Shown here in pieces: positions 35,029 to 45,240 of a DNA stretch of 64,000 nucleotides. Origin of the DNA: Okeania sp. KiyG1 (GTDB lineage: Bacteria; Cyanobacteriota; Cyanobacteriia; Cyanobacteriales; Microcoleaceae); the NCBI RefSeq assembly GCF_014132355.1, contig NZ_BLZO01000117.1, positions 62,001 to 126,000 of the forward strand. The letters run 5' to 3'. Numbering within the stretch: position 1 is the first letter of the stretch; each line of letters opens with the position of its first letter. The notes beneath the pieces were generated by a model, which did no database searches, was not told the origin of the DNA, and saw nothing but the letters and a program-made list of their open reading frames with translations. A program made the position numbers and the translations under genes.

Positions 35029-37134
35029 ATGGCAGTTGTCACCCTCATGGTGTCTTTGCTAATGAGTAGTTTTTCTTTCTGGGCGGTAAATACTATTCAA
35101 CAGGATGCTCGTCTCAATGATACTCGCTATGGTCGAGACCTGGGACTATTATTGGCTGCAAATGTCGCTCCTCTAGTGGCAGAAGGCGATCGCAACGAAG
35201 TAGCGCGTTTTTCTCGACTTTTCTACAGCAGCACCTCTAGTGTACGTTATATGCTCTACGCCGATGAGGAAGGAAAAATTTTCCTTGGTCTGCCTTTCTC
35301 AGAATCAGAGGTAAAAACGTCCCTGACTTTACGCCGTCGCATTCAACTACCAGAAGATTTTATGGCCAATGTAGAGGCAGGAAATTTGTCTGTCCTACCA
35401 ATGGTGCGACAACATTTAACTCCGAATGGAGAATTAACGGATGTTTTTGTACCTTTAATTCAAGAAGGTAAATATTTAGGAGTTTTGGCAATAGGAATTA
35501 ATCCTAATCCTACTGCTGTTATTTCTTCAAATCTTACGAGAGATGTTACTTTGGCAGTGTTTGTTTCGATTTGGGCAATGGTAATTTTAGGGGCAGTATT
35601 TAATGCTTTGATTATTACTAAACCGATTAAGGAATTATCAGAAGGTGTGAGAAATATTGCTCAGGGAAATTTTAAGCAAAGGATTGATTTACCATTTGGA
35701 GGAGAATTGGGGGAATTGATTTTTAGCTTTAATGAAATGGCAGAGCAGTTAGAAAGTTATAAGAAGCAAAATATTGAAGAATTAACAGCAGAAAAAGCTA
35801 AGTTAGAGACTTTGGTTTCGACTATTGCTGATGGTGCTTTATTGTTGGATGCTAATCTACAACTTATGTTAGTTAATTCTACTGCTAGGCGAATTTTTAG
35901 TTGGGAAGGAAAGGATGTTGTGGGTGCAAATGTTATTGATTATTTGCCTGTAGCTGTACAAATGGAAATTAGTAGACCGCTTTATCAAATAGCTGGAGGA
36001 GAAATAGAAGGTGGTGAATATTGCTGCACTTTGGATGAGCCAAATAAACGTACAATTAGAGTGTTATTAACAACGGTTTTATTACATAGAGCACCAGGTA
36101 AAGAGTCTCTTTGTCAAAGTTGTATTTATGATGCAGATGATACTTGTAATTCTACTGAACGCCCTGAAGTTATTGAATGTACTCTTTATGAGCATCAATT
36201 AGAAAAAGGTTTAAATTCTCAGTACCGAGATAGTCTGAAAGGAATTGCGATGACTGTGCAGGATATTACTCGTGAAGTAGAGTTAAATGAGGCAAAAAGT
36301 CAGTTTATTAGTAATGTATCTCATGAGTTAAGAACTCCTCTATTTAATATTAAATCTTTCATCGAAACTTTGCATGAATATGGGGAAGATTTAAGTGAAG
36401 TAGAAAGAAGGGAATTTCTGGAAACTGCTAATCATGAAACAGACCGTTTGACTCGTTTGGTTAATGATGTTTTAGACCTGAGTCGTCTAGAATCTTGTCA
36501 TATTTATCATCTAGATGCTGTTGATATTGCTCTACCTATAGAACAAACTTTGAGAACTTATCAACTCAATGCTAAAGATAAGGAAATAGAGTTAAATTAT
36601 GAGATAGAATCTAACTTGCCTTCTGTAGTGGGTCATTACGATTTATTGTTACAAGTATTTGCTAATTTAGTGGGCAATGCTATGAAGTTTACTGAAGCAG
36701 GGGGAAGAATTATGATTCGAGCATATACATTAGAATCTGACTCAGAAGTTTGCAATATTGAAGCTCAACAAATTGAAGAGGGGGGATGGATAGTTTCTCC
36801 TCCTCCTCCTCGACCAATAGATTTACATTTACCCTCAGAACCAAGTTGTCAAAAGTTTGTCAGAATTGAAGTTTCAGATACAGGAAGTGGCATTGAACCT
36901 GAAGACCAAGAGGCTATTTTTGAGAGGTTTTTCCGAGTAGAAAATCGAGTTCATACTTTGGAAGGAACTGGTTTGGGTTTGTCTATTGTGAGGAATATTA
37001 TGGATAAGCATCATAGTAAGGTTCAGTTAGTTAGTGAATTAGGTGTGGGTACAACTTTCTGGTTTGATTTACCTGTATTTGAGCAAAATATAGTATCACA
37101 AGAAAGTCAATTAGTAGATGTAACTCAACTTTAG
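35029..37134 (+). CDS. nblS: Sensor histidine kinase NblS (Hik33/DspA)
   Basis: Membrane sensor kinase that controls high-light, nutrient and cold responses in cyanobacteria and is essential in those tested. It has an N-terminal helix, a periplasmic sensor, a second helix (about 170-190), HAMP (about 195-245), PAS (about 265-370), HisKA with His432 in SNVSHELRTPL, and HATPase_c with N, G1 (DTGSGIEPED) and G2 (GTGLGLSIV) boxes. A cysteine motif CQSCIYDADDTCN...CTLY lies at about 362-390. The family's usual N-terminus (NWWSEFTLQTKLM) is encoded just upstream but is out of frame with the ATG at 34955 because an A run has seven A instead of eight. The frame as given therefore starts at an internal Met. 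Confidence 0.95.
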   Translation: MAVVTLMVSLLMSSFSFWAVNTIQQDARLNDTRYGRDLGLLLAANVAPLVAEGDRNEVARFSRLFYSSTSSVRYMLYADEEGKIFLGLPFSESEVKTSLTLRRRIQLPEDFMANVEAGNLSVLPMVRQHLTPNGELTDVFVPLIQEGKYLGVLAIGINPNPTAVISSNLTRDVTLAVFVSIWAMVILGAVFNALIITKPIKELSEGVRNIAQGNFKQRIDLPFGGELGELIFSFNEMAEQLESYKKQNIEELTAEKAKLETLVSTIADGALLLDANLQLMLVNSTARRIFSWEGKDVVGANVIDYLPVAVQMEISRPLYQIAGGEIEGGEYCCTLDEPNKRTIRVLLTTVLLHRAPGKESLCQSCIYDADDTCNSTERPEVIECTLYEHQLEKGLNSQYRDSLKGIAMTVQDITREVELNEAKSQFISNVSHELRTPLFNIKSFIETLHEYGEDLSEVERREFLETANHETDRLTRLVNDVLDLSRLESCHIYHLDAVDIALPIEQTLRTYQLNAKDKEIELNYEIESNLPSVVGHYDLLLQVFANLVGNAMKFTEAGGRIMIRAYTLESDSEVCNIEAQQIEEGGWIVSPPPPRPIDLHLPSEPSCQKFVRIEVSDTGSGIEPEDQEAIFERFFRVENRVHTLEGTGLGLSIVRNIMDKHHSKVQLVSELGVGTTFWFDLPVFEQNIVSQESQLVDVTQL

Positions 37135-37135
37135 A

Positions 37136-37372
37136 AGAAGGAAGAAGGAAGAAGGAAGAAGGAAGAAGTAAGAGGGAAGAAGTAAGAGGGAAGAAGTAAG
37201 AGGGAAGAAGTAAGAGGGAAGAAGTAAGAGGGAAGAAGTAAGAGGGAAGAAGTAAGAGGGAAGAAGTAAGAGGGAAGAAGTAAGAGGGAAGAAGTAAGAG
37301 GGAAGAAGTAAGAGGGAAGAAGTAAGAGGGAAGAAGTAAGAGGGAAGAAGTAAGAGGGAATAGGGAAAAATA
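37136..37372. repeat. 14-bp minisatellite after nblS
   Basis: About fourteen copies of AAGTAAGAGGGAAG, preceded by GAAGGAA heptamers, start directly after the nblS stop. The low-complexity reading frames across it are artefacts. A further duplication (about 95 bases containing ATGAGTTTTAAGTTTTGGA) follows at 37380-37640. Confidence 0.9.
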
Positions 37373-37719
37373 TTACGTTGTATGAGTTTTAAGTTTTGGA
37401 TATTTTCTAACCTTTCCTTCGACTGCCATACCAGTTTTTGAGTCAGATATAGTATCATAAAAAAATTAATTATTAGATGTAACTAAACTTTAGAATAATT
37501 CAAAAGTAAAAAGTCAAAATCTTACGTTTTATGAGTTTAAAACTTTGGAGATGTTCTAACCTTTATTTCCACTGCCATACCAGTTTTTGAGTCAGATATA
37601 GTATCAGAAAAAATTAATTATTAGATGTAACTAAACTTTAGAACTAGGGAACAGGAACCAGAGTTTTAAACTTTTTATATGTTGGGCGATCGCTTCCTCG
37701 GAAATAGCTGCGGGGAATT

Positions 37720-38073
37720 TCAAAAAGAAATTATCAAACTGATAAGAACTAAACTTAACAATAACCACCAAATAGTATTTCTTTGAAGCCAAAATTTGAC
37801 AGTTCCAAACCAACTAATATGATTAAAATTAGTAGGAGGTACAAGGGGTTCAGACTGGTCATGGTAAAGGGTACAATTTTTAGCATAGGGACGTTGAGGA
37901 AAATTACAGGTATCATCAAAATGGTAGATACAGCTATTACACAAATATTCTTCTGTTTGAGTGTGATAAATAGGAATTCCTGGATGACCAAAAGCTTTAA
38001 GAGAAACTCCACAATGGGGACAAGCGATCGCCTGACTATCAATTGGTTGATGACAACGAGGACAATTTGACAT
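37720..38073 (-). CDS. Zinc-ribbon protein with C-terminal membrane anchor
   Basis: Start taken at MSNCPRCHQPID (117 residues). An N-terminal zinc ribbon (CPRC...CPHC) is followed by CNSCIYHFDDTCN, PQRPYAKNCTLY, then a C-terminal transmembrane helix (WWLLLSLVLISLIISF). The second cysteine cluster is nearly the same as the one inside NblS, encoded 250-700 bases away: C-x2-C-I-Y-x3-DDTCN-x4-RP-x4-CTLY. It would be a tail-anchored cytoplasmic metal-binding protein. Function unknown. The adjacency and shared motif suggest a link with NblS signalling, but this is inference. It is convergent with nblS, separated by a minisatellite. Confidence 0.7.
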   Translation of the reverse strand: MSNCPRCHQPIDSQAIACPHCGVSLKAFGHPGIPIYHTQTEEYLCNSCIYHFDDTCNFPQRPYAKNCTLYHDQSEPLVPPTNFNHISWFGTVKFWLQRNTIWWLLLSLVLISLIISF

Positions 38074-38190
38074 TTTGATTATGCTAGATATGTTAAATTC
38101 AACAACTTTTTTCATCTACAGTTTAAATTTGTAGCTTAATTCTAAGTTAGTTGCTCGTTGATACCTATAAATATGGAAATAGGAAAAAAT

Positions 38191-38517
38191 ATGAATAATA
38201 CTGAAAATCTACTTAAACAACTTTTAATGATAGGCATTGGTACAACTTCCCTGGTGGCCGAAAAAATACAGGAAGTCACTAACCAATGGGTTAAAGATGG
38301 TACTATCAACCCAGACCAAGCTAAAACTTTCGTTGATGATATAATGCAGCAACTTAGGTCAGAGCAAGGAAACTGGGAAACTCAGATGCAGCGACAAATG
38401 CGGAATGTCATGCAGGATATAGGTGTTCCTCGTCAATCGGAATTGGACGAACTCCGGGGTCGTTTGGACCGTTTGGAGCGTCAGATCCGAGATTTAGAAA
38501 ATCGCAATTGGCGTTAG
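38191..38517 (+). CDS. Phasin-like coiled-coil protein
   Basis: Start taken at MNNTENLLKQL (108 residues), since the upstream ATGs lack better signals. A short hydrophobic helix (LLMIGIGTTSLVAEKIQ) leads into a helical phasin-like region with QEVTNQWVKDGTINPDQAK and a C-terminal leucine-heptad coiled coil (ELRGRLDRLERQIRDLE). Similar small proteins are annotated as phasin or polyhydroxyalkanoate-granule-associated family members across cyanobacteria, though most such strains use them for unknown purposes. It is monocistronic here. Confidence 0.75.
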   Translation: MNNTENLLKQLLMIGIGTTSLVAEKIQEVTNQWVKDGTINPDQAKTFVDDIMQQLRSEQGNWETQMQRQMRNVMQDIGVPRQSELDELRGRLDRLERQIRDLENRNWR

Positions 38518-38675
38518 ATGAATTTAGAATTTAGAATTTAGAATTTAGAATTCAGAATTCAGAATTTAGATTTGCAGCAGTGATTAAGTTTGAGAGGCGT
38601 GAGTTAGAATTTAGAATTTAGAATTCAGAATTCAGAATTTAGAATTTAGAATTTAGATTTGCAGCAGTGATTAAA
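38518..38675. repeat. Tandem duplication containing TTAGAAT heptamers
   Basis: Two copies of about 95 bases: GAATTTAGAATT/CAGAATT tracts followed by GATTTGCAGCAGTGATTAA and TTTGAGAGG. It is directly after the phasin-like gene. Bases 38690-39040 hold no gene apart from the promoter of the next one. Confidence 0.8.
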
Positions 38676-39042
38676 TTTGAGAGGGGTGAGAATGTCCTAA
38701 CTTCCCTGATGAGTGCTATGTCATTTAACAATATCTGGAATCTTAGTTAGAGTTAAACTTTCATATTAATTTTTGGTTTTTGACTTAATTATATGGAAGA
38801 TTGATTTTAGTATCAAATATTATAGTTATTAACTTTTCAGTTGTTACGTTCTGTTTTTTCTGTTTGATTTTTTTCAAAAATACAAATTAGAGAAAATGGG
38901 AGGTTGTTTAGAATGTTTATAAAGTTAGCTGCGAGATTGGAAAAATTACAACTGACGCTAGTGTAGCTGCAAAATATAGTAGTTATAATTTAAACTTCAA
39001 CTGATAATTTTTGACTTTTAACTTAAATTAGGAGGATTAATT

Positions 39043-39564
39043 TTGCGAGGAATTATTATTAGTCTGGCAGTAGTAATATTCTGTGGTTTAGTTTTGATTG
39101 TTGCTCAAATCACAGGTTCGGAAAAAGGAGCAGTTGCTTCTCAAAATACACCAGGTACTATAAATTCTACTGAAGTTCAGGAACAAGTGGCAGAAAATAT
39201 TATGACTGAAAATAACGAAGAAACTATTACTACTGAATCTGGTCTTCAGTATGTGGTCTTGAAAGAAGGAGATGGCGCTACTCCTAAAAAAGGTCAAACA
39301 GTTGTGGTTCACTATACTGGAACTTTAGAGGATGGTTCTAAGTTTGATAGTTCTCGCGATCGCAATCAACCTTTCCAATTTCCAGTTGGTGTAGGTCGAG
39401 TTATTAAAGGTTGGGATGAAGGGGTCGCTAGTATGAAAGTAGGTGAACGTCGTAAGTTTATTATTCCACCAGAATTAGGGTATGGTGCTAGTGGTGCTGG
39501 TGGGGTTATACCTCCTAATGCTACTCTGATTTTTGATGTGGAATTATTGAGAATTGCTGGATAA
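39043..39564 (+). CDS. FKBP-type peptidyl-prolyl isomerase
   Basis: Starts with TTG, seven bases after a perfect AGGAGG; no ATG fits. The 173-residue protein has an N-terminal hydrophobic anchor or signal ([20 protein letters not shown]), a linker and one FKBP domain ([73 protein letters not shown]). It catalyses proline cis-trans isomerisation and, given the anchor, probably acts in the periplasm or thylakoid lumen. Aromatic active-site residues are conserved. Confidence 0.92.
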   Translation: MRGIIISLAVVIFCGLVLIVAQITGSEKGAVASQNTPGTINSTEVQEQVAENIMTENNEETITTESGLQYVVLKEGDGATPKKGQTVVVHYTGTLEDGSKFDSSRDRNQPFQFPVGVGRVIKGWDEGVASMKVGERRKFIIPPELGYGASGAGGVIPPNATLIFDVELLRIAG

Positions 39565-39607
39565 ATTCAGCATTCAGCATTCAGCATTCAGCAATTATAA
39601 TTATTAA

Positions 39608-39640
39608 AAGGGGATAGAGACTTGTTCTCTATTCCCTTTA
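39608..39640 (+). terminator. Hairpin terminator after the FKBP gene
   Basis: AAAGGGGATAGAGA pairs with TCTCTATTCCCTTT around a six-base loop (one G-T pair), with a short T-rich tail, 45 bases beyond the FKBP stop. Confidence 0.65.
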
Positions 39641-39666
39641 TATATTCTTTAATTCCTAAAAATTAT

Positions 39667-40176
39667 ATGTCAAATCTCACAGTTAAAGACTTAGAAATAT
39701 TGCAAGGTACTCTTGATAAATTAGATTTAGATTATCAATTAGAATTAGATGAAGGAAAGATATTAGTCATGGGTCCGTCAGATATTATTTCTAGTGAAGT
39801 TGGTGTTCAGTTAATTAGATTATTAGGTAATTGGGTTTACCCACGTCGTCTCGGACGTTTGTTTGATTCTAGTGGTGCTTTTATTCTTCCAGATACTAAT
39901 TTAAAGGTTCCTGATGTTTCTTTTGTTCGTGCCCAACGTTTGAAAAAAAGTGTTCGTTATTTTGGGGAATTAGTGCCTGATTTAGTAGTAGAAATTAAGT
40001 CTCAAGGTGACAGAATTAAACCTTTAAAAAAGAAAATAAAGAAGTATTTGGAATTAGGAGCGGAAGTAGGAATATTGATAGACCCTTTAATCAGTTATCA
40101 GTTATCAGTTATCAGTTATCAGTTGAAGATTTTTTCTAGTTTTATCAAAATAACAAAGTCAGAATTTAACTTCTAA
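39667..40176 (+). CDS. Uma2-family (DUF820) protein with repeat-encoded C-terminus
   Basis: Start at MSNLTVKDLEIL (169 residues). The N-terminal 140 residues match Uma2/DUF820, a PD-(D/E)XK nuclease-fold family very abundant in cyanobacteria, with the PDVSFV and PDLVVEIKS motifs that hold the active-site Asp and Glu-x-Lys. At GILIDPL the normal final strand is lost. The frame instead reads through a TTATCAG heptamer tract ([12 protein letters not shown]) and stops shortly after. The catalytic part is intact, but the C-terminal 30-40 residues typical of the family are missing, so activity is uncertain. The family's cellular role is not known. Confidence 0.8.
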   Translation: MSNLTVKDLEILQGTLDKLDLDYQLELDEGKILVMGPSDIISSEVGVQLIRLLGNWVYPRRLGRLFDSSGAFILPDTNLKVPDVSFVRAQRLKKSVRYFGELVPDLVVEIKSQGDRIKPLKKKIKKYLELGAEVGILIDPLISYQLSVISYQLKIFSSFIKITKSEFNF

Positions 40177-40205
40177 CTTCTGATTTCCTTAATAATTAGC
40201 TTGAT

Positions 40206-42523
40206 ATGTCTAAATTCAATTTATCTTACACTCAATTTTTTCGACACAAATTTAACCGACTGATTTCGATTAGTTTATTTATACTAACGTTAACTATTAT
40301 ATTGTCTTGGAGTTGGATATTACCTAGTTATACTCAGACACCTACTCCTAATATTAAAAGTCGGGAAGTTATTATTCAAGAAATTAAAGATTATGCCGAA
40401 CGTCATGTTGAAAATGATAAGGCGATGGATAGTAGGTTAATGATTGATTTATATGAGAAAAATTCTGTGGGTTTAACTACTCCAGAAATTACTAAAATTT
40501 ATGAGGAAGAATACACAAAACTGAAAGAGGCAAAAGATAGTAATCTCTGGGAAAAAATAAATGACGATCTATTTTATGGGTTGGGATGGTTTGCTGCTTT
40601 AGCACTTTTGATTCTGTTAGTTTTTAAGCAAGCTATAGACAATTGGGTAACTCATTTCATTAATAGCTTTGGGAAATGGTTATACAATCAAATTTCTGGT
40701 TTTGAATTGTTTTGGAATTTCTCTCTAAAACGCTATAAAAAAGGTCTCATTAATAAACACGAACCACTAAAAATTCCTTTTCGTCCTCATAGTTCTTTAA
40801 GTCTGCAAGAAGTTTATGTGGATTTGCAATTCTTGGAAAAAGCTAATAATGAACCAATTAATTTTTCTGAGATTAAAAATATAATCGTTTGGCTATTAAG
40901 GGGCAACCTGGAGCTGGAAAAACACTTTTATTAAAATATCTTGTTCTCTCTTGGGCGAGGGAAAAATTAAATAGTTCCTCTAATGAGTATGTGCCGATTT
41001 TATTGGAGTTATATCGCCTCAATGAAATAGAAATTTCTGGCCTCAACATCGAAGTCTTAAAACAGAAATTAGTAGAAGCTTTAGATAGGGATGATTTTCC
41101 TAAAGCTAATTCTTTTGTCGAACAAAGTCTGGAAAAAGGCAAATTATTTCTGTTATTTGATGGATTAGATGAAGTGAAAAGTTTGATTCGTACTCAAGTT
41201 GTACAAGCTATTAATGACTTATTAGATAAGTACGATAAATGTCGAGCGATTATTACTTGTCGGGCAGCAGTTTATCACAATGATTTTGCTGAGTCGGTGG
41301 ATAAAACTTTAGATATTAAAGAATTTAGCGACAGACAAATGCGACTTTTTTTAGAAGCATGGAAATCTGAAATGCCACCGGAAAAATCTATCGATCAACT
41401 CATACAAACTTTGAGGGATAGACCGTTAATTATGGAATTAGCTAGAAATCCTTTAATGTTGACTATTGTTGCTCATCTTTATACTCAACCTGCTTTTGTT
41501 TTGCCTCAGTCTCGGTCAGATTTTTATCAAGAATCTACTCATATTTTATTGAATCAATGGCAGAATAATTTTAATCAATATAAGGAGAGCGCTCATAAGC
41601 GGAGAGTACTACAACATTTAGCTTTATTTGCTCAGGATAATGCTAGTAAACAACAAAAGGATGACTTAAGTTTGGATTATCAAATTGTCTTGGAACAAAT
41701 TCAAAAAGTTTTACCAGATTTGAATCTCAATCCTGAAACAGATACTCAACCAATATTAAGATAAATTGTGGAACGTAGTGGATTATTATTGGAAATTGAG
41801 AGGGGAGATAAATATCAGTTTGCTCATTTAACTTTGCAAGAATATTTTGCAGCAACAGCTTTGAGAGATAGAGAAAATGAGTTAATAGAAAGGTTTAAAA
41901 ATGACCCGGAACGTTGGCGAGAAACGGTGAAACTTTGGTGTGGGTTTGCGGGGAATAGTACAAATTTAATAGAGGTTATCTATCAGGAAGATTCTCCGAC
42001 AGCTTTTGAATGTTTAGCGGATGCTCAAGAAGTTTCTCCTATTTTAGCAGAGAGAATTATTGAAGAATTTAAGGATAAATTGGCAGAAGCAAATTCTGAT
42101 GAAAATTTAGCTAGAGCTTTTGGAGCAGTTGCTTCTGATGTTCGGGATAGAGGTAGGGGAAAAGTTGTTTTTGAGTTTCTAGAAAATGCTTTGAATAATT
42201 CTGAATCTCTGGAAGTTCGTCAAGCATCTGTTAAAGCATTATCTAAAACAAATTTGCCACAAGCAGCGGATATTTTGTTTAGGTATTATGACGATATTAA
42301 TTTCGTGGATGCTCGTCAAGCAATTATTAATATGGGAGATATTGCAGTTTCTTTATTAAGGGGTTTGGCAGAGAAAGGTTCGGAAACGGCAATGAAGAAT
42401 TTAGTGAAAATTGGTACTCCCTATGCTAGAGAAATTTTGGAAGGTTTATTAAATCATTCTGATGAAAGTATTCAGATATTAGCCGCTTTAAATATTGCCG
42501 AATTTACGAGTCTAAATAATTAG
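40206..42523 (+). pseudogene. NACHT NTPase with membrane N-terminus, frameshifted and with an in-frame stop
   Basis: Three reading frames make one protein of about 770 residues. It has an N-terminal membrane helix (about 20-40) and a second near 130-150 with a helical linker. The NACHT domain has Walker A KGQPGAGKT, Walker B LFLLFDGLDEV and the GLDEV-type D-E. A C-terminal part contains FAHLTLQEYFAA and HEAT-like repeats. A single-base shift near 40.89 kb precedes Walker A, and a TAA interrupts ILR/IVERSG at 41765. NACHT STAND proteins act as sensors in bacterial immunity; the membrane N-terminus would be the effector or anchor. It is probably non-functional as read. Confidence 0.82.
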
Positions 42524-42543
42524 GTGTTTTAGGAGCGAGAAAT

Positions 42544-43380
42544 ATGGCAAAATTTGACGATGAGTTTAATTTAAAAGATTGGGAATGGATAGCAGTTCCT
42601 TTTCCGCCGTCGGAAAGAGAGAGTATGGCAAGGGTAGCTTGGTCTATTTGTTGTAGATGTACTCCTAAAGAAATTTCTCGATATAATAATCTCGATCCAA
42701 GAATAGTAATTCCTTTGTGCGCGATAGTATTGCTTGATAAAAAATATTTTTTACAGTTAAAAAAGTTTGCCAAAGAAAAAGAAATTGGTAACTATAGATT
42801 CACACAAGAATTCATTAATCTAGCAATTAATTCGATTGATCCTAGCAAAAAGTGGCTATCTCTATTTAAAACTTTAGACATAGAGTTACAATCTTCCTTG
42901 CTATATGGTCTCATAAAATACCGTTCTCCAGTTCGTGATGACTGGCGTAATATCTTTCTAGATATACAACCTATTCTAAACATAGAAATTGAACTTTTAC
43001 TAAAATTGTCTTTAATAATATATTTAACAACATTACATTTATTTATAGTATCATTTTTACCTATTTTGCGTGTGGAATATCTTTATTTAAGTTCTATACT
43101 TATAGTTCCTTTGATTGAAGATGAAGAACTCAGTTTCTTAACATATATTATCCTAACTATAAATTTGTTATATGCTCTAGATTTACGATTTATTTTTTCT
43201 AATAAAATAACTTTATTAATTTCGGTGCTCATGTCAGTGCTTTGCTCAATTTTATGGATTATTTTATGGATTGACGAACAAAAACAACAACGCAAAGACA
43301 CTAACCCGCTAAAAAATATTTTAAAATCTGATAGTTTAGCAAATTTGATAAATTTAACTCAGAGGAGAATCAGAAAGTAA
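42544..43380 (+). CDS. Membrane protein downstream of the NACHT gene
   Basis: A 278-residue protein I do not recognise. The N-terminal 140 residues are soluble and helical with several Trp and Cys residues. The C-terminal half has about four transmembrane helices (LSLIIYLTTLHLFIVSFLPIL, YLYLSSILIVPLI, FLTYIILTINLLYAL, ITLLISVLMSVLCSILWIIL) and a basic tail. It starts 20 bases after the NACHT gene and is probably co-transcribed, so it may be a membrane partner of that system. Confidence 0.6.
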   Translation: MAKFDDEFNLKDWEWIAVPFPPSERESMARVAWSICCRCTPKEISRYNNLDPRIVIPLCAIVLLDKKYFLQLKKFAKEKEIGNYRFTQEFINLAINSIDPSKKWLSLFKTLDIELQSSLLYGLIKYRSPVRDDWRNIFLDIQPILNIEIELLLKLSLIIYLTTLHLFIVSFLPILRVEYLYLSSILIVPLIEDEELSFLTYIILTINLLYALDLRFIFSNKITLLISVLMSVLCSILWIILWIDEQKQQRKDTNPLKNILKSDSLANLINLTQRRIRK

Positions 43381-43556
43381 ATATTACTATTGGGAAATGA
43401 AAATTACTACTATGAAGATATTGTTTGATTTAACTAACTTTCCCAAAATATTGAATAAGTGATCGCTCTTTAAATCTCACTCTTTATTTATTCCTAAAAT
43501 CTAACTTTCTTTGATATATAGAAATAGCGATCGCCCTCAAAACTATACTATCTTTA

Positions 43557-45150
43557 GTTGAATAAAAAGTCATGCGTATAGGCGAACAACCCCTTATATG
43601 TTTTATATTATCACAAAAATTGTGAGGATGGAACCGAAAATTCTTTGACGCGGCGATTTTTTAGAAGCTTCATAAAATGAAAACATTGGTGCTTTTCCAC
43701 GCTAGTAGGGATGGATGGAAAAATTTAATCAGGGAAAAACAACCTTTTCTTGGAGCTTCACGAGATGAAAATATTTTTGGTATTGCTCCGGGAAAAAAAA
43801 TGGATTGAGCGATCGCTCTCTAACATTTCATCCTTTAAAAATTGCTAATTTATATAGAAAGCTGATAACTGATAACTGATAACTGAAGAGGCGATCGCCC
43901 TCGAAACTATACTATTTATAGTTGAATAAAAAGTCATGCGTATAGGCAAACAACCCCTTATAGTACTTACTATATCATAAAAATTGCGAGGATAGAACTG
44001 AAAATCTTTTGACGCGGCGATTTTTTAGGAGCTTCATAGAATGAAATATTTTGTGGTTTTCCACTCTAGGAGGGATGAATGGAAAGATTTAATCAGAGAG
44101 AAACAACCATTCCTGAGTGCTTCACAAGATGAAAATATTTCTGATATTGCTCCTGGAAATAATTCCTCAATATTTGATTGTCTTTGAGCATGGAAATTAC
44201 GTTGAATAAAAAGTCATACTTATAGGCGAACAAGCGCTTATAGATTTTATGATATCAGAATTTTTGTGAGGCAGCAACCGAAAATCCTTTGAGGCGCCGA
44301 TTTTTTGTGCGCTTCATAGAATGAAAGTGTTGGCAATTTTCCACTGAGGAGGGATGGATGGAAAAATTTAATGATGGGAAAAATGGATTGAGCGATCGCT
44401 AATAGATGACTGCCGAAAGCTGATTATAGGAGCTTCACAAGATGAAAACATTGATGGCATTGCTATTGGGAAAATTCTGAAATATTGAAAAGTCTCTATA
44501 GACTGGGAAATTTAGTTGAATAAAAAGTCATGCGTATATACGAACAACCCCTTATAGTTTTTATGATATCAGAATTTTTGTGAGGCAGCAACCGAAAATC
44601 CTTTGACGCGGCGATTTTTTCAGAAGCTTCAGAGAATGAAAATGTTTTTACCTTTCCACTGAGGAGTTACTAGATAAAAAAGAGCGATCACTTTCTAAGA
44701 TTCACACTTTTTATTTGACGCGCTGAATTTTTTTGAGCTTCAGAGAATGAAAATATTGGTGGTTTTTCAATGAGCAGAGATGGATGAAAAGATTTAATCA
44801 GGGAAAAACAACCGTTTATTGGAGCTTCACAAGATGAAATTATTTCTGATATTGCTCCTGGGAAAATTCCTGAATATTCGATTGTCTCTGAGCGTGGAAA
44901 TTACGTTGAATAAAAAGTCATGCGTATATACGAACAACCCCTTATATGTTTTATATTATCACAAAAATTGTGGGGATGGAACCGAAAATCCTTTGGCGCG
45001 GCGATTTTTTATGAGCTTCATAAAATGAAAATATTGGTGCTTTTCCACGCTAGTAGGGATGGATGGAAACATTTAATCAGGGAACAACAACCTTTGTGAG
45101 AGCTTCACAAGATGAAAACATTTCTGGTATTGCTCCTGAGAAAATTCCTG
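43557..45150 (+). repeat. Five-copy array of the GTTGAATAAAAAGTCATG dispersed repeat
   Basis: Units begin near 43557, 43921, 44201, 44515 and 44905 with GTTGAATAAAAAGTCAT and continue GTATAGGCGAACAACCCCTT. Next come an ATATCA...TTTTTGTGAGG block, GACGCGGCGATTTTTT, AGCTTCATAGAATGAAA, a GGGATGGATGGAAA block, and a second AGCTTCACAAGATGAAAA. Spacing is 280-390 bases with internal gains and losses, and a HIP1 site lies near the right of several units. Single pieces of the unit occur near 0.1, 13.7 and 25.8 kb. There is no coding capacity. Each unit could be transcribed as a structured RNA or be the remains of a non-autonomous element. Confidence 0.8.
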
Positions 45151-45240
45151 AGACTGATAACTGGTAACTGAAGAGGCGATCGCTTTCCAATCTTTCATTC
45201 TTTTAGTGCACTCTAACTTTCCTCATAACTGATAACTGAT

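Noticed and set aside
37111-37458. Low-complexity frame rich in LLLPSYFFPLTS
   Set aside because: It is the antisense translation of the 14-bp minisatellite.
43557-45150. Array that could be taken for CRISPR or tRNA-like genes
   Set aside because: Unit length varies from 280 to 390 bases and no cloverleaf or T-loop motif was found.
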